A DNA stretch of 58,563 nt from Enterobacter soli ATCC BAA-2102 (GCF_001654845.1 NZ_LXES01000054.1:1-58563); one strand, 5' to 3'. Shown: positions 8,704 through 18,138, counted from the first letter of the stretch. Made by a program: numbers and translations. Notes: generated by a model from the sequence alone, not told the origin.

Positions 8704-9849
8704 ATGACGGAAAACTTCCCCGATTTTACCGACTGCGTGCGGCAGGCGCTGCGCCATCTTTTCACGGCAGACCGGCTGAGCGCGCTGCTGCCGGTGGTGC
8801 TGATGCTGCCGGTGTGTCTTCTGCTTGCCGCCTGCGGGGACAAGCCGGAAAAGCCCGCGCCACCGCGTCCGGTGCGCACCGTGACGGTGCCCGCACCTTC
8901 GGCCGCCGGGACATTCCTGCAGACCGGTGAAATCCGCCCGCACGATGAGGTGACCCTGGGTTTTCGCCTCGACGGACGGCTGCTGACCCGGTCCGTGGAC
9001 GTGGGTGACCACGTCGCCGCCGGGCAGGTGCTGGGCACGCTGGAAAACAGCACCAGTCAGAACCAGCTGGACAGCGCGCGCGCCGACCTTGACAGCACGC
9101 GGGCGGCTGAGCAACTGGCGGCGCTGAACCTCCGGCGGATGACGCAACTGATGCCGTCGGGCGCCATCGCACGCGTACAGCTCGATACCGCCCGGTCAGA
9201 CTGGCAGGCCGCCGCGTCACGCCGGCGCAGCAGCGAGGCGGCCCTGAACACCGCCCGGGAGAACCTGGGCTGGACGCGACTTGTTGCCCCAGCCGCCGGC
9301 GTGGTCACGCAGGTCAGCGCCGAGCCCGGCCAGGTGGTCAGCGCCGGACAGACGGTGGTCTCGCTGGCGGTGAGCAGCGGACGTGACGCCGTGATTGACG
9401 TGGCGGACCCGCAGGCGTTTTCACGCCCTGCCGGCGGATTCAGGGTGTCCCTGCTGGCTGACCCGACAGTCTCGGTCACCGGCACCCTGCGTGACATTAG
9501 TCCGCAGGCCGATGCGCAGACGCGCACCTGGCGCGTGCGCGTCACCCTGGATAACCCGACGCCGGCCATGGCGCTTGGCGCCAGCGTGCAGGTAGGACTG
9601 GCGGGCACCGGACCTGCCGTGATGCGCCTGCCCGCCAGCGCCCTGACGCGGGTGCAGGGCAGGCCGGCGGTATTTGTGGTTGACAGTGCCAGCCGGCGGC
9701 TGCAGCTCCGGCCGGTAACGCTTGCCGGCTTTACGGCATCCGACATCCTGGTCAGTGCAGGCGTCCGTCCGGGGGAGCCGGTGGTAACCGCCGGCGTCAG
9801 CAAACTGCGCGAGGGAGAGGTGGTGGCTTCCGGGGAGGCGGGCGAATGA
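8704..9849 (+). CDS. RND efflux periplasmic adaptor (membrane-fusion) lipoprotein
   Basis: The protein has a hydrophobic export segment ending in LLLAACGDK, a lipobox, then the lipoyl half-motifs (HDEVTLGFRLDGRL, VDVGDHVAAGQVLG), an alpha-hairpin rich in Ala/Arg/Gln, and the beta-barrel region. I prefer the ATG at 8704 (AGGAA about 10 bases upstream) to the in-frame ATG at 8674. About 40 residues precede the lipobox Cys, longer than usual. The stop overlaps the permease start by ATGA. It should link the inner-membrane pump to an outer-membrane channel that is not encoded here. Confidence 0.9.
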   Translation: MTENFPDFTDCVRQALRHLFTADRLSALLPVVLMLPVCLLLAACGDKPEKPAPPRPVRTVTVPAPSAAGTFLQTGEIRPHDEVTLGFRLDGRLLTRSVDVGDHVAAGQVLGTLENSTSQNQLDSARADLDSTRAAEQLAALNLRRMTQLMPSGAIARVQLDTARSDWQAAASRRRSSEAALNTARENLGWTRLVAPAAGVVTQVSAEPGQVVSAGQTVVSLAVSSGRDAVIDVADPQAFSRPAGGFRVSLLADPTVSVTGTLRDISPQADAQTRTWRVRVTLDNPTPAMALGASVQVGLAGTGPAVMRLPASALTRVQGRPAVFVVDSASRRLQLRPVTLAGFTASDILVSAGVRPGEPVVTAGVSKLREGEVVASGEAGE

Positions 9850-12800
9850 GTCAGTCCTCACAGAAGCAGACCTTTAACCTGTCGGCGTGGGCACTCAGGC
9901 ATCAGCAGCTCATCACCTTCCTGATGCTGATGGTGATGGCGGCCGGCATCCTGAGCTATGAGCGGCTCCCGCGTAATGAAGACCCCGCCTTTACCATCAA
10001 GACCGCCGTGGTGTCCGCGCAGTGGCCCGGGGCAACCGTGCAGGACACGGTGAATCTGGTGACCGACCCGCTGGAAAAAAAGCTGCAGGAAATCCCGTAC
10101 CTGGACTACGTGGAAAGCGACACGCACGCCGGTCAGACGGTGATATTCGTCAACCTGCGCGAGGACACGCCGCCTGGGAAAGTGGCGGATATCTGGTATC
10201 AGGTGCGCAAGAAAATGATGGACGTGACGTCCTCGCTGCCGGAGGGGGTGCAGGGGCCGGCGGTGGACGATGAGTTTGATGACACCTTCGGCACGATTTA
10301 TGGCTTTACCGCCGACGGGTTCACCCCGCGTGAGTTGCGCGACCGGGTCGAGGATATCCGCCGCAGCCTGATGTCACTGCCGGACGTGGGGAAAATTACC
10401 CTGGTGGGCGTGCAGGAGGAGCAGATGGTGGTGTCCTTCTCGCCCCGGCAGCTGGCCGGCATGGGCCTTGACCTGCAGCAGGTGAGCGATGCCCTGAAGG
10501 CGCAGAACGACGTCGTGCCGGCGGGCACGCTGCGCACGGACCGGGAAAACGTGGCCCTGCGGGTCAGCGGGGCGCTGACCTCAGAGGCGAGCCTGCGGGC
10601 GGTCACGTTGCACGTCAACGGCCGCTACGTTCCCCTGACCGACATTGCCACCATCCGGCGTGAAACGGCCGAGCCCCCCGCGCCGGCGTTCCGGGTGAAT
10701 GGTCAGCCGGCCATCGGGCTGGCCGTGTCCATGGCCGCCACCGGCAATATGCTGGATTTCGGTCATGCCCTGAATGCGCGGATGCAGGCCCTCGGTCAGC
10801 AGTTGCCGCACGGCATGGAGATGGTGAAGGTAGCTGACCAGTCTGTGGTGGTCAGCCAGGCGGTGAGCGGCTTTGTCCGGGTACTGGCTGAGGCGGTGGT
10901 CATCGTGCTGGCGGTGTCCTTTGTGTCGCTGGGCCTGCGGGCTGGCCTGGTGGTGGCCGCGGCCATACCGCTGGTGCTCGCCATGACCTTCACGGTGATG
11001 CTGCTGTGCGGTATCGGCCTGCAGCGCATCTCGCTGGGGGCGCTGATTATTGCTCTGGGGCTGCTGGTTGATGATGCCATGATAACCGTCGAGACGATGG
11101 TCTCCCGGCTGGAAGCGGGCGACTCGCGATGGCAGGCGGCCACCCGTGCCTTTAAGACCACGGCATTCCCGATGCTCACCGGGACGCTGGTGATGATTGC
11201 CGGGTTCATCCCGGTCGGCTTCGCGGCCTCCAGCGCCGGGGAGTACTGCTTTACCCTGTTTGCGGTGGTGCTGATTTCGCTGCTGTGTTCGTGGGTGGTG
11301 GCGGTGCTGTTCTCCCCGCTGACGGGCGTCTGGATATTACCGGCACAGCTGCGTCATCCGCATGAACACAAGGCGCCGGGCAGGCTCAGGCGCGGTTATC
11401 ACCGCCTGCTGCTGCTGGCCCTGCGTCACCGGCTGATAACGCTGGCTTCGGCGCTCGGCCTGCTGGTCGTGGCCGCGTATGGCACCACCTTTATGCAGGG
11501 GGAGTTTTTCCCGGCCTCGGACCGGCCCGAACTGCTGGTCAGCCTGACGCTGCCGGCAAACGCCTCGCAGACCGAAACGGCCCGGCAGACCACGCGGCTG
11601 GAGCAGGCGCTGCTTCATAATCCGGACGTGGACCATTTTTCCGGCTACGTCGGGTCCGGCGCCATCCGCTTTTATCTGCCGATGGACGTTCTGCTGGACA
11701 ATGAGAATACCGCCCAGCTGGTCGTGGTGGCGAAAGACCTGAAAGCCCGCGACCGGCTGAAGCAGCAGCTTGACGCCCTGCTGGCCCGGCAGTTCAGTGA
11801 CATCACCACCCGCGTTTCGCCGCTGGAGCTCGGCCCGCCGGTCGGCTGGCCGGTGAAGTACCGCATCACCGGTCCGGATTATGCTCGGGTGCAGACCATC
11901 GCCCGTTCCCTGGCGTCAGTCCTCGGCAGCAGCCCCGTGACGCGCGAGGTGAACCTCACCGCCGGCGAGCCGGAACGGGTTATCACGCTGAAGGTGAACC
12001 AGACGGCCGCGCGGGCGGCGGGACTGTCTTCAGAACGTATTGCGCAGGCGCTGAATGCCGTCTGGTCAGGCAGTACCGTGACCACGGTACGCGACCACAA
12101 CCGGATGATTGACGTGGTGCTGCGTGCGGATAACGCGGAGCGTCAGGACCTGTCGACGCTGTCCGGGATGCTGCTGACGAATGACCGGGGAGATAAAATT
12201 CCGCTCGGCCAGGTGGCCACGCTGGCATGGGGCGTCGACGACCCGGTTATCTGGCGGCGACAACGCCTGCCGTATATCACCGTGCAGACGGACCTGGCCC
12301 CCGGCATGCGCGCAGGGGCGGTATCGCAACACCTGTTACCGGCAGTGAACACGCTTCGCGCGACCCTCCCGGCAGGTTACCAAATAGAAGAAGGTGGCAC
12401 GGTGGCGGAGTCGGACAAAGGTAACAGCTCGGTGTATGCGGTGCTGCCGGTGACGCTCTGTGTAATGCTGGTCCTGCTGATGATACAGCTGCAGCGCTTT
12501 TCCCGGATGCTGCTGGCGTTACTGATGGCCCCGTTCGGACTCATCGGTATCGTGCTGGCCATGCTGCCGACCGGTACGCCGATGGGCTTTGTGGCGCTGC
12601 TGGGCATCATTGCGCTGGCCGGGATGATAATCCGCAATGCGGTCATCCTCATCAGCGAAGTGGACAGCAATACACGGAAGGGGATGATCGGCAATGATGC
12701 CATCATTGCGGCGGCAGAGCACCGCGCCCGTCCGATCCTGCTGACCGCCTGCGCGGCGATTTTAGGGATGATACCCATCGCAGAGCAGGTCTTCTGGGGG

Positions 12801-12905
12801 CCGATGGCATACGCCATTATCGGCGGATTGCTGGTCGCGACCCTGGTGACCCTGACCGTGCTGCCGGCGGCCATGAGTCTGGTCATGCAGAGAGAACGTG
12901 TATAG
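9846..12905 (+). CDS. RND-family multidrug efflux permease
   Basis: The 1019-residue protein has the two-fold RND layout: a first periplasmic loop after helix 1, the paired Asp of the proton relay in LLVDDAMITVE (helix 4), a second large loop, and the helix 10-11 region GIIALAGMIIRNAVILISEVD. The length fits the HAE1 class. It resembles the TriC-like branch more than AcrB by eye, but substrate cannot be read from the sequence. The gene is intact and GC-rich like the rest of the efflux block, in contrast to the AT-rich signalling genes later in the window. Confidence 0.93.
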   Translation: MSQSSQKQTFNLSAWALRHQQLITFLMLMVMAAGILSYERLPRNEDPAFTIKTAVVSAQWPGATVQDTVNLVTDPLEKKLQEIPYLDYVESDTHAGQTVIFVNLREDTPPGKVADIWYQVRKKMMDVTSSLPEGVQGPAVDDEFDDTFGTIYGFTADGFTPRELRDRVEDIRRSLMSLPDVGKITLVGVQEEQMVVSFSPRQLAGMGLDLQQVSDALKAQNDVVPAGTLRTDRENVALRVSGALTSEASLRAVTLHVNGRYVPLTDIATIRRETAEPPAPAFRVNGQPAIGLAVSMAATGNMLDFGHALNARMQALGQQLPHGMEMVKVADQSVVVSQAVSGFVRVLAEAVVIVLAVSFVSLGLRAGLVVAAAIPLVLAMTFTVMLLCGIGLQRISLGALIIALGLLVDDAMITVETMVSRLEAGDSRWQAATRAFKTTAFPMLTGTLVMIAGFIPVGFAASSAGEYCFTLFAVVLISLLCSWVVAVLFSPLTGVWILPAQLRHPHEHKAPGRLRRGYHRLLLLALRHRLITLASALGLLVVAAYGTTFMQGEFFPASDRPELLVSLTLPANASQTETARQTTRLEQALLHNPDVDHFSGYVGSGAIRFYLPMDVLLDNENTAQLVVVAKDLKARDRLKQQLDALLARQFSDITTRVSPLELGPPVGWPVKYRITGPDYARVQTIARSLASVLGSSPVTREVNLTAGEPERVITLKVNQTAARAAGLSSERIAQALNAVWSGSTVTTVRDHNRMIDVVLRADNAERQDLSTLSGMLLTNDRGDKIPLGQVATLAWGVDDPVIWRRQRLPYITVQTDLAPGMRAGAVSQHLLPAVNTLRATLPAGYQIEEGGTVAESDKGNSSVYAVLPVTLCVMLVLLMIQLQRFSRMLLALLMAPFGLIGIVLAMLPTGTPMGFVALLGIIALAGMIIRNAVILISEVDSNTRKGMIGNDAIIAAAEHRARPILLTACAAILGMIPIAEQVFWGPMAYAIIGGLLVATLVTLTVLPAAMSLVMQRERV

Positions 12906-13071
12906 TGCATATTAGAGACAGAGCCATTTTTCTTTTCTGATTGTATTGTATTAGTACACCCAAAACAGACCATCCGGTGAGACAGTTTTTCTGTCTCATT
13001 TGGGTTGTTTTTGTCCCGTCCCGGTGCTACGTTTTCATCATCTTAAGGCTAACGAGACAGTTTTCATTATT
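12906..13071. other. Intergenic region with inverted repeat before the resolvase (possible res site or transposon end)
   Basis: TGAGACAG and CTGTCTCA form an inverted repeat near 12978-12998, and GAGACAGTTTT recurs near 13055 just before the resolvase ATG. Resolvase binding sites normally lie directly upstream of the resolvase gene, so this is the likely res or control region. The exact element end was not determined. Confidence 0.4.
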
Positions 13072-13632
13072 ATGGCACTTTACGGCTACGCCCGTGTTTC
13101 CACCCACGAACAGGATCTCACTCTCCAGACGCAAACCCTGCGCGCTGCCGGGTGTGAAATCATCCGCGCGGAAAAAGCCAGTGGCAGCAGCCGTAACGGA
13201 CGAACAGAACTCAGCCTGCTGCTCGAATTCCTTCGTCCTGGTGATACGCTGATGGTCACCCGGGTGGACCGTCTGGCGCGGAGCATCAAAGATTTACAGG
13301 ATATCGTTTATTCCCTGAACCAGCAGGGGATTTCCCTCAGGGCGACAGAACAGCCTGTTGATACCCGGACCGCAGCCGGAAAGGCCTTCCTCGACATGCT
13401 GGGAGTGTTCGCCGAGTTTGAAACCAACCTTCGCCGTGAACGTCAGATGGAAGGGATCGCCGCCGCCAAAGCGCGCGGTGTCTATCGGGGACGTAAACCC
13501 TCTATTGATCCTGCTGAAGTGCACCGTCTGTATGTGGACGAGAAAATGGGTGCCACGGCGATAGCCCGCCGGCTGGGGATCGGCCGGGCATCGGTCTACC
13601 GGGTGCTGGACAGTTATGAGCAGCCGGCGTAA
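13072..13632 (+). CDS. Serine resolvase of a transposition module
   Basis: The catalytic domain begins YGYARVSTHEQDLTLQTQTL with the nucleophilic Ser, followed by RVDRLARS and a C-terminal helix-turn-helix (MGATAIARRLGIGRASVYRVLDSY). The ATG at 13072 gives a canonical N-terminus; earlier starts do not belong to the family. The gene overlaps the transposase start by 17 bases. It should resolve cointegrates made by the neighbouring transposase. Confidence 0.9.
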   Translation: MALYGYARVSTHEQDLTLQTQTLRAAGCEIIRAEKASGSSRNGRTELSLLLEFLRPGDTLMVTRVDRLARSIKDLQDIVYSLNQQGISLRATEQPVDTRTAAGKAFLDMLGVFAEFETNLRRERQMEGIAAAKARGVYRGRKPSIDPAEVHRLYVDEKMGATAIARRLGIGRASVYRVLDSYEQPA

Positions 13633-15276
13633 GTCCATTCCGGCTGACTCCCTGTTGCAGCTGCGGCAGCGGCTCGATCGCCTGCCGCCCAAAAGCCCCG
13701 AGCGGACCGTACAAATCGCCATGGTCGCTCAGCTGTACGGTGTGTCCGCCACCACGGTCTACCGCGCTCTCCATCGGCTACTTCGCCCGCGCACAGCCCA
13801 CCGCCGGGACCATGGCCGGCCCCGCGTGATGTCCCGGTACGAGCTGGAACACTACTGCGAGCTGATTGCCGCGCTGAAACTGCGCACCACCAACAAAGCC
13901 GGTCGCCATCTGTCGACCGGGCGTGCGATACAGTTGCTGGAAGAATTCGGTGTTGAAACGACACAGGGTCTGGTCAGGGCCCCGGCAGGATTGCTGAGTG
14001 TGCCTACGGTTAACCGCTGGCTTTCCCTGTACCGTCTTGACCAGCCCCGTCTGCTGCGGGAGCCGCCGGCTGCCCGTTTTCAGGCGGACTACAGCAATGA
14101 CTGCTGGCAGTTTGATATGTCGCCTTCTGACCTGAAACATATTGACCGTCCTGAGTGGGTCGATCCGGCCAGAGGCGAGCCCACCCTGATGCTGTTCAGC
14201 GTGGTGGATGACCGCAGCGGGGTGGCCTGGCAGGAATACCGCTGTGTGTACGGTGAAGATGCCGAATCCGCCCTGCGGTTTTTATTTAATGCCATGTCAG
14301 CAAAGACCCGCCCGGACTGCCCGTTCCGGGGCCGCCCGAAGATGCTGTACCTCGATAATGGCCCGGTGGTCAAAGCCGCGTGTTCCGCAATGTGATGCAG
14401 GCACTGCAAATCGACTGGCAGACCCATGTACCGGCGGGAAAGGATGGCACCCGGACGACGGCCCGGGCCAAGGGAAAGGTGGAGCGACCGTTCCGCACCG
14501 TCAAGGAAGCCCACGAAACCCTGTATCACTTTCACAAACCGGAAACCGAGCAGCAGGCCAACGAATGGCTGTGGAATTACCTGTTGCGCTACAACGCCCA
14601 GCGCCACCGCAGCGAGAAACATTCCCGGCTGGAAGACTGGCTGACACACCTGCCGGAAGACGGACTGCGGGACATGTGCAGCTGGGAGCAGTACTGTCGC
14701 TTCGCCCGCGAGCCGGAATCACGCCGGGTGGGTGTGGATGCTCGGGTGACGATTGACGGCACAGTCTGGGAAGTGGAGCCGGATATGGCGGGTGAAACCG
14801 TGACCCTGCTGTGGGGGCTGTTCGACGACGAAATACTGGCGGAGTTTGCCGGTGAAACATGGGGTCCCTATTATCCGGTCTCCGGCCCGGTCCCGCTGCA
14901 CCACTACCGGGCATTCCGGCAGGGAAAGGCGGCAGAGCGCGCCGATCGTATCCACGCCCTGGCCAGTCAGCTGAACCTGCCCGTCAGTGCGCTCTCCGGC
15001 GGTGACCTGCGGCTGGTCAGCGACAGCACACAATCCCCGGAAGCGTTGCCGCATCAGCCTTTTATTTCTCCGGTATCCGAATATCAGTTTCCCTCCGTCA
15101 TTCAGGCAAAACTGGCCATTGCCGATGACCAGGCAACTCCCCTGGCCAGAATGTCAGACGAGGCCCGGGCCGTTATCGACAGCATTCTGGCGGAAACGCT
15201 TATCCGCAGTGAAGTGCTCGGCCGGGTCAGGGAGTATTTCCGTAACAGACAATCAGGAGAAGATCATGCGGGTTGA
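13616..15276 (+). pseudogene. DDE transposase (IS481/ISKpn28-like), split by a frameshift
   Basis: The first part (13616-14395) has an N-terminal helix-turn-helix and the first two catalytic Asp residues, in CWQFDMSPSDL and MLYLDNGPV. The second part (about 14372-15276) has the catalytic Glu in KGKVERPFR and the C-terminal domain. Reading AAAAGC instead of AAAGC near 14370 restores NGPVVKSRVFRNVMQ, so one A appears to be missing. The break falls between the second and third catalytic residues, so neither half alone is active. A programmed -1 slip at AAA is formally possible but there is no canonical slippery heptamer. The name ISKpn28-like is from memory. Confidence 0.8.
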
Positions 15277-16027
15277 AGTGATGGAGCATTACGGGCTGAC
15301 GCGGCCCATCGATCAGGCGGGGTATTACGAAACGGCGCACCATAAACAGCTGCTGAAGGACATCCGGGGCGCAATACACGAAGGCCGGCTGGTTGCCGTC
15401 TGTGGCGTGGTCGGTAGTGGAAAAACTGTCACGCTGCGGCGTCTGCAACAGCAACTGACAGAGGAAAACAAAATCATTGTTGCCCGGTCGCTCTCGGTGG
15501 AAAAACACACTATCCGGCTGGCCAGTGCCCTGTTTTACGATCTGGCACCGGACAGGCAGGTGCAGATCCCCAAACAGGGAGAACGTCGCGAACGAGAGTT
15601 ACAGGAGCTGGTCAAAAAAGGGAAACGCCCGGTAGCGCTGTTTGTTGATGAGGCTCATGACCTTAACGGCAATACCCTGACCGGTCTCAAGCGACTGATG
15701 GAAGTGGTGGTGGATGGCGGCGGCCGTCTGTCAGTGGTGCTGGCCGGGCACCCGAAACTGCGTAATGACCTGCGCCGGCCGACAATGGAAGAGATTGGCT
15801 ACCGCACGGATATTTTCACCCTAGACGGGATCGCCGGCAGCCAGCGTAATAAGCTCCGTACCATGTCGGCAAAGCTGAAAGAGATGAGCTGCGAGTGGGA
15901 CGGACTCAGTGGCTGGCTGGAAACAGAAAGTGAGCAGCTGGCTGAGAGCATCGACAGGCATCTTGAGGCGCTCGAAGACCAGATACGGGAGTGGTCAGAG
16001 GGTACAGATAATCGGGAAGGATATTGA
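15266..16027 (+). CDS. Transposition ATPase (AAA, TniB-like)
   Basis: The 253-residue protein has a Walker A motif (CGVVGSGKTVTLRRL) and a Walker B motif (VALFVDEAHDLNG) followed by a sensor region (LSVVLAGHPKLRNDL), as in TniB/MuB-type target-selection ATPases. It starts 11 bases before the transposase stop, preceded by AGGAGA. Together with the transposase and resolvase it forms the core of a replicative element. It appears intact. Confidence 0.85.
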   Translation: MRVEVMEHYGLTRPIDQAGYYETAHHKQLLKDIRGAIHEGRLVAVCGVVGSGKTVTLRRLQQQLTEENKIIVARSLSVEKHTIRLASALFYDLAPDRQVQIPKQGERRERELQELVKKGKRPVALFVDEAHDLNGNTLTGLKRLMEVVVDGGGRLSVVLAGHPKLRNDLRRPTMEEIGYRTDIFTLDGIAGSQRNKLRTMSAKLKEMSCEWDGLSGWLETESEQLAESIDRHLEALEDQIREWSEGTDNREGY

Positions 16028-16248
16028 GTATCATCAGCCGCAAATTTGATAAAAAAGAGACGGGAACTGTGTTCCGTCATGCTGAAAACGGGAAGATCAT
16101 GTGTCGTCTCGATGCCCGGCTGGAGCCGGATGACTGGGAAATGTTACAGGCGATGGTCAGTCTGGTCTATAACGCCGGCGTTACCGCCGGAAGCGAGCAG
16201 CGAGCCGCTGAAATTCGTGAGGCTCTGGGCATTTCAGGGACTGAATGA
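16024..16248 (+). CDS. Small protein coupled to the transposition ATPase, unknown
   Basis: The 74-residue ORF begins at a TTG that overlaps the ATPase stop codon (TTGA), with GGAAGG just upstream, which suggests translational coupling. It is acidic and helical (EPDDWEMLQAMVSLVYNAG). Its place directly after the ATPase suggests a fourth component of the element, but I recognise no family. Confidence 0.5.
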   Translation: MSIISRKFDKKETGTVFRHAENGKIMCRLDARLEPDDWEMLQAMVSLVYNAGVTAGSEQRAAEIREALGISGTE

Positions 16249-16394
16249 CGCAAAAAAATGATGTGAATTTATACAGTTTTCAGACTGTTATTCCTGGGCA
16301 GATGATCGACAACGGGATATAATGGCGGTGGCGCTTGAGGTTTTTTGCCTCATGACGTGAAGGTGGTTTGTTACTGAGTTGTGTGGCAGAAAAC

Positions 16395-16462
16395 AGAAAG
16401 CCCCGAGTAATTTTTCAATTAACCCGAGGCCCACTGCATGTCTAGTCAACACCAGTATGGCC
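16395..16462 (-). ncRNA. sok: Sok antisense RNA (approximate extent)
   Basis: The region opposite the mok ribosome-binding site contains the hairpin-forming GCCCCGAG...CCCGAGGC and matches the R1/F sok segment as I remember it. Sok is a short unstable antisense RNA that blocks mok translation and so hok expression. The ends are estimated by analogy and were not mapped. Confidence 0.7.
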
Positions 16463-16650
16463 GCTTACCTGCCGAAAGGCAAGGAGAAGTCAGCTATGAA
16501 ACTGCCGCGAAGTACTGTTATCTGGTGCGTATTAATCGTGTGCTTAACACTCTTAATATTCACATTCCTTACCCGAAAATCGCTCTGCGAAATCCGGCTG
16601 AAGGACGGAGAACGGGAGGTCGCTGCCGTTCTGGCCTACGAATCCGGTAA
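16438..16650 (+). CDS. mok: Mok overlapping reading frame (modulation of killing)
   Basis: The 70-codon frame starts at ATGTCTAGTCAACACCAG and overlaps nearly all of hok in another frame. The length and position are those of R1 mok. Translation of mok is required for hok translation and is the step blocked by Sok. The peptide itself is not thought to matter. Confidence 0.8.
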   Translation: MSSQHQYGRLPAERQGEVSYETAAKYCYLVRINRVLNTLNIHIPYPKIALRNPAEGRRTGGRCRSGLRIR

Positions 16651-16654
16651 GTAA
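16496..16654 (+). CDS. hok: Hok toxin, membrane-depolarising peptide (type I TA)
   Basis: The 52-residue peptide MKLPRSTVIWCVLIVCLTLL... with RKSLCEIR and a terminal AYESGK is a clear Hok homologue, with one transmembrane helix and the conserved cysteines. The upstream leader (about 16335-16437) also matches the R1 locus, including the GCTTGAGG...CCTCATGACGTGAAGGTGG stretch, so the whole post-segregational-killing unit is preserved. It kills plasmid-free daughter cells by collapsing the membrane potential. Confidence 0.95.
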   Translation: MKLPRSTVIWCVLIVCLTLLIFTFLTRKSLCEIRLKDGEREVAAVLAYESGK

Positions 16655-16664
16655 GCTACCTGGA

Positions 16665-16682
16665 GGCGGGGGAAGCCCCGCC
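16665..16682 (+). terminator. Terminator hairpin after hok
   Basis: GGCGGGG and GCCCCGCC form a short GC-rich stem followed by TTTT. In hok mRNAs the 3' end folds back onto the 5' leader and keeps the full-length message inactive. Confidence 0.75.
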
Positions 16683-16837
16683 TTTTCAGGAGCTGAGTTG
16701 CCACGACATGCCTGAAGCGCCTTTATGAAGGGGTTGCCGGTTCGCCGTCAGCCCCTTTTTCCTTCCCTGCGCGACCGCATGCCTTTACGTCCGGGAAGGG
16801 CTGTTCCCCTCCGGGGAACGGGGCAGGGCGGCAGCGC

Positions 16838-17335
16838 CTACGGCGCTGCCTGCTCTCTTCCCTTCCTGATCCCTGCCTGGTAATCCCTTTTCACGCTTTC
16901 AATGTCACTCAGGGTTGATGCCTGACAGGAATGTGCGGCAAGCCGGTAACGGTCTGCAATTTCATCCAGTGTGGAGGGCGTATTGTCACGGCTGCGGTGC
17001 TGGCGACCTTTCTGGCCAAAAACGGCGACGATTATGTCTTGGCTGCCTGAGCGGGCGAAAAGGCGCATACAAAGGCGCTTTACAATAAGCGGTGTTAAAT
17101 CCAGATCAATGCTGTCTGCAATCTCAAAAATAAAGCAGAGCATCCGGTAGGTTTTATAACGTTTCACCGCAGCACTGAGACGGGCTGCGCGCTGAGGGTA
17201 TTCCCAGGAATCATCAGAATAAAGCTGCAGTTCTGCCTGGTAATCTCTCGCAAGGTGTTCACGGGTGTACTTAAAATTGCGGTAAAAACAGGCCCGCGAC
17301 TGTTCTGTCCGGGATTCTTCAGCCATTTCATGCAC
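16838..17335 (-). CDS. Plasmid hypothetical protein, helical
   Basis: The 165-residue protein is charged and mostly helical (AEESRTEQSRACFYRNFKYTRE; LSDIESVKRDYQAGIRKGRE). No signal peptide or membrane segment is visible. It lies between hok/sok and the DUF932 remnant in what looks like plasmid backbone. A 13-bp inverted repeat sits directly upstream of its start (17341-17374). I do not recognise the family. Confidence 0.55.
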   Translation of the reverse strand: MHEMAEESRTEQSRACFYRNFKYTREHLARDYQAELQLYSDDSWEYPQRAARLSAAVKRYKTYRMLCFIFEIADSIDLDLTPLIVKRLCMRLFARSGSQDIIVAVFGQKGRQHRSRDNTPSTLDEIADRYRLAAHSCQASTLSDIESVKRDYQAGIRKGREQAAP

Positions 17336-17340
17336 CGCTT

Positions 17341-17374
17341 ATTAATGCTAATGGATGCGTACATTAGCATTAAT
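17341..17374. promoter_or_regulatory. Perfect 13-bp inverted repeat upstream of an unknown gene
   Basis: ATTAATGCTAATG at 17341-17353 and its exact complement at 17362-17374 are separated by 8 bases, ending 5 bases before the ATG of the minus-strand gene. It is AT-rich with no T-run after it, so an operator is more likely than a terminator. Confidence 0.55.
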
Positions 17375-17844
17375 AGTGACCATTCTCAAATCAGTCAGGG
17401 TCAGATTTCCGGTCAAATCACAGTGATATCAGCCAGCGTCACCAGGATGGCCAGAACGATAAAAACGGGCAGTCTCCGCCGAATCCCTGCGGGGTTCGGG
17501 CTTCGCTAGAGTCTGATGGCTGAGGTCAGGGGCTGCGGCTTTACCGGCCGTGCCGGCGGAGCCGTCGCTTTAATGTCGCCACGCCGTTCCGACGTGTCGG
17601 GTGTGTGCATCCTGTTCGTCCGGTGAGGCCATCCCCCGTGTGTCCTCACGCGGAGGGCTGCTTGTAGCACCGTCGGGTCGTCATACAAGGGGTGAAGTGA
17701 ACGCCGCCAAAACTTTTTGCGAAGGGCCGCAAAAACTGTTGTCAGCGCCCTTTTCCTGCCGCCCCGCCGTCGCTCCCCTTGCCCTTTGCCGCGAGAGAAC
17801 TCACCAGGGAGATGGATAAACCATCACCACAGGAGAAAACCAGG
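17375..17844. other. GC-rich intergenic region, possible regulatory hairpins
   Basis: No convincing gene. TTTTTGCG at 17714-17721 pairs with CGCAAAAA at 17728-17735. The segment precedes a small gene as the structured repeats of 54.7-57.1 kb do, but its sequence is not clearly the same. Confidence 0.35.
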
Positions 17845-18138
17845 ATGCACACACGAAACGTCAACGTCAAAACCGCCGCTCAGGAATCTACCGGAAGATG
17901 TGATTCAAACCTTACCGTGGCCCAGTTCATGGATCTGTTTTGCTGGGTCCTTGCTGCAACGGAAGGGGAGCCACAACCGGCCATTTTTACACCGCCAGCG
18001 GCTGCCACTGAGCTGACGTTAATTAATGACGATTGCCCGGATTATATCTCTGTCTGGTTTATAGACGGTCGCCCGGTCGCAGCTGCAATGCCGCTGGATA
18101 ATTTTCACCGCGTTATTTCTTCATCACAAACTAAATAA
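17845..18138 (+). CDS. Small plasmid backbone protein, unknown
   Basis: The 97-residue protein starts at an ATG with AGGAG ten bases upstream; an in-frame ATG at 17812 is a weaker alternative. It ends 14 bases before the DUF932 remnant, so they were probably one operon. The central part (LTVAQFMDLFCWVLAATEGEPQP) looks helical. No family is recognised. Confidence 0.5.
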   Translation: MHTRNVNVKTAAQESTGRCDSNLTVAQFMDLFCWVLAATEGEPQPAIFTPPAAATELTLINDDCPDYISVWFIDGRPVAAAMPLDNFHRVISSSQTK

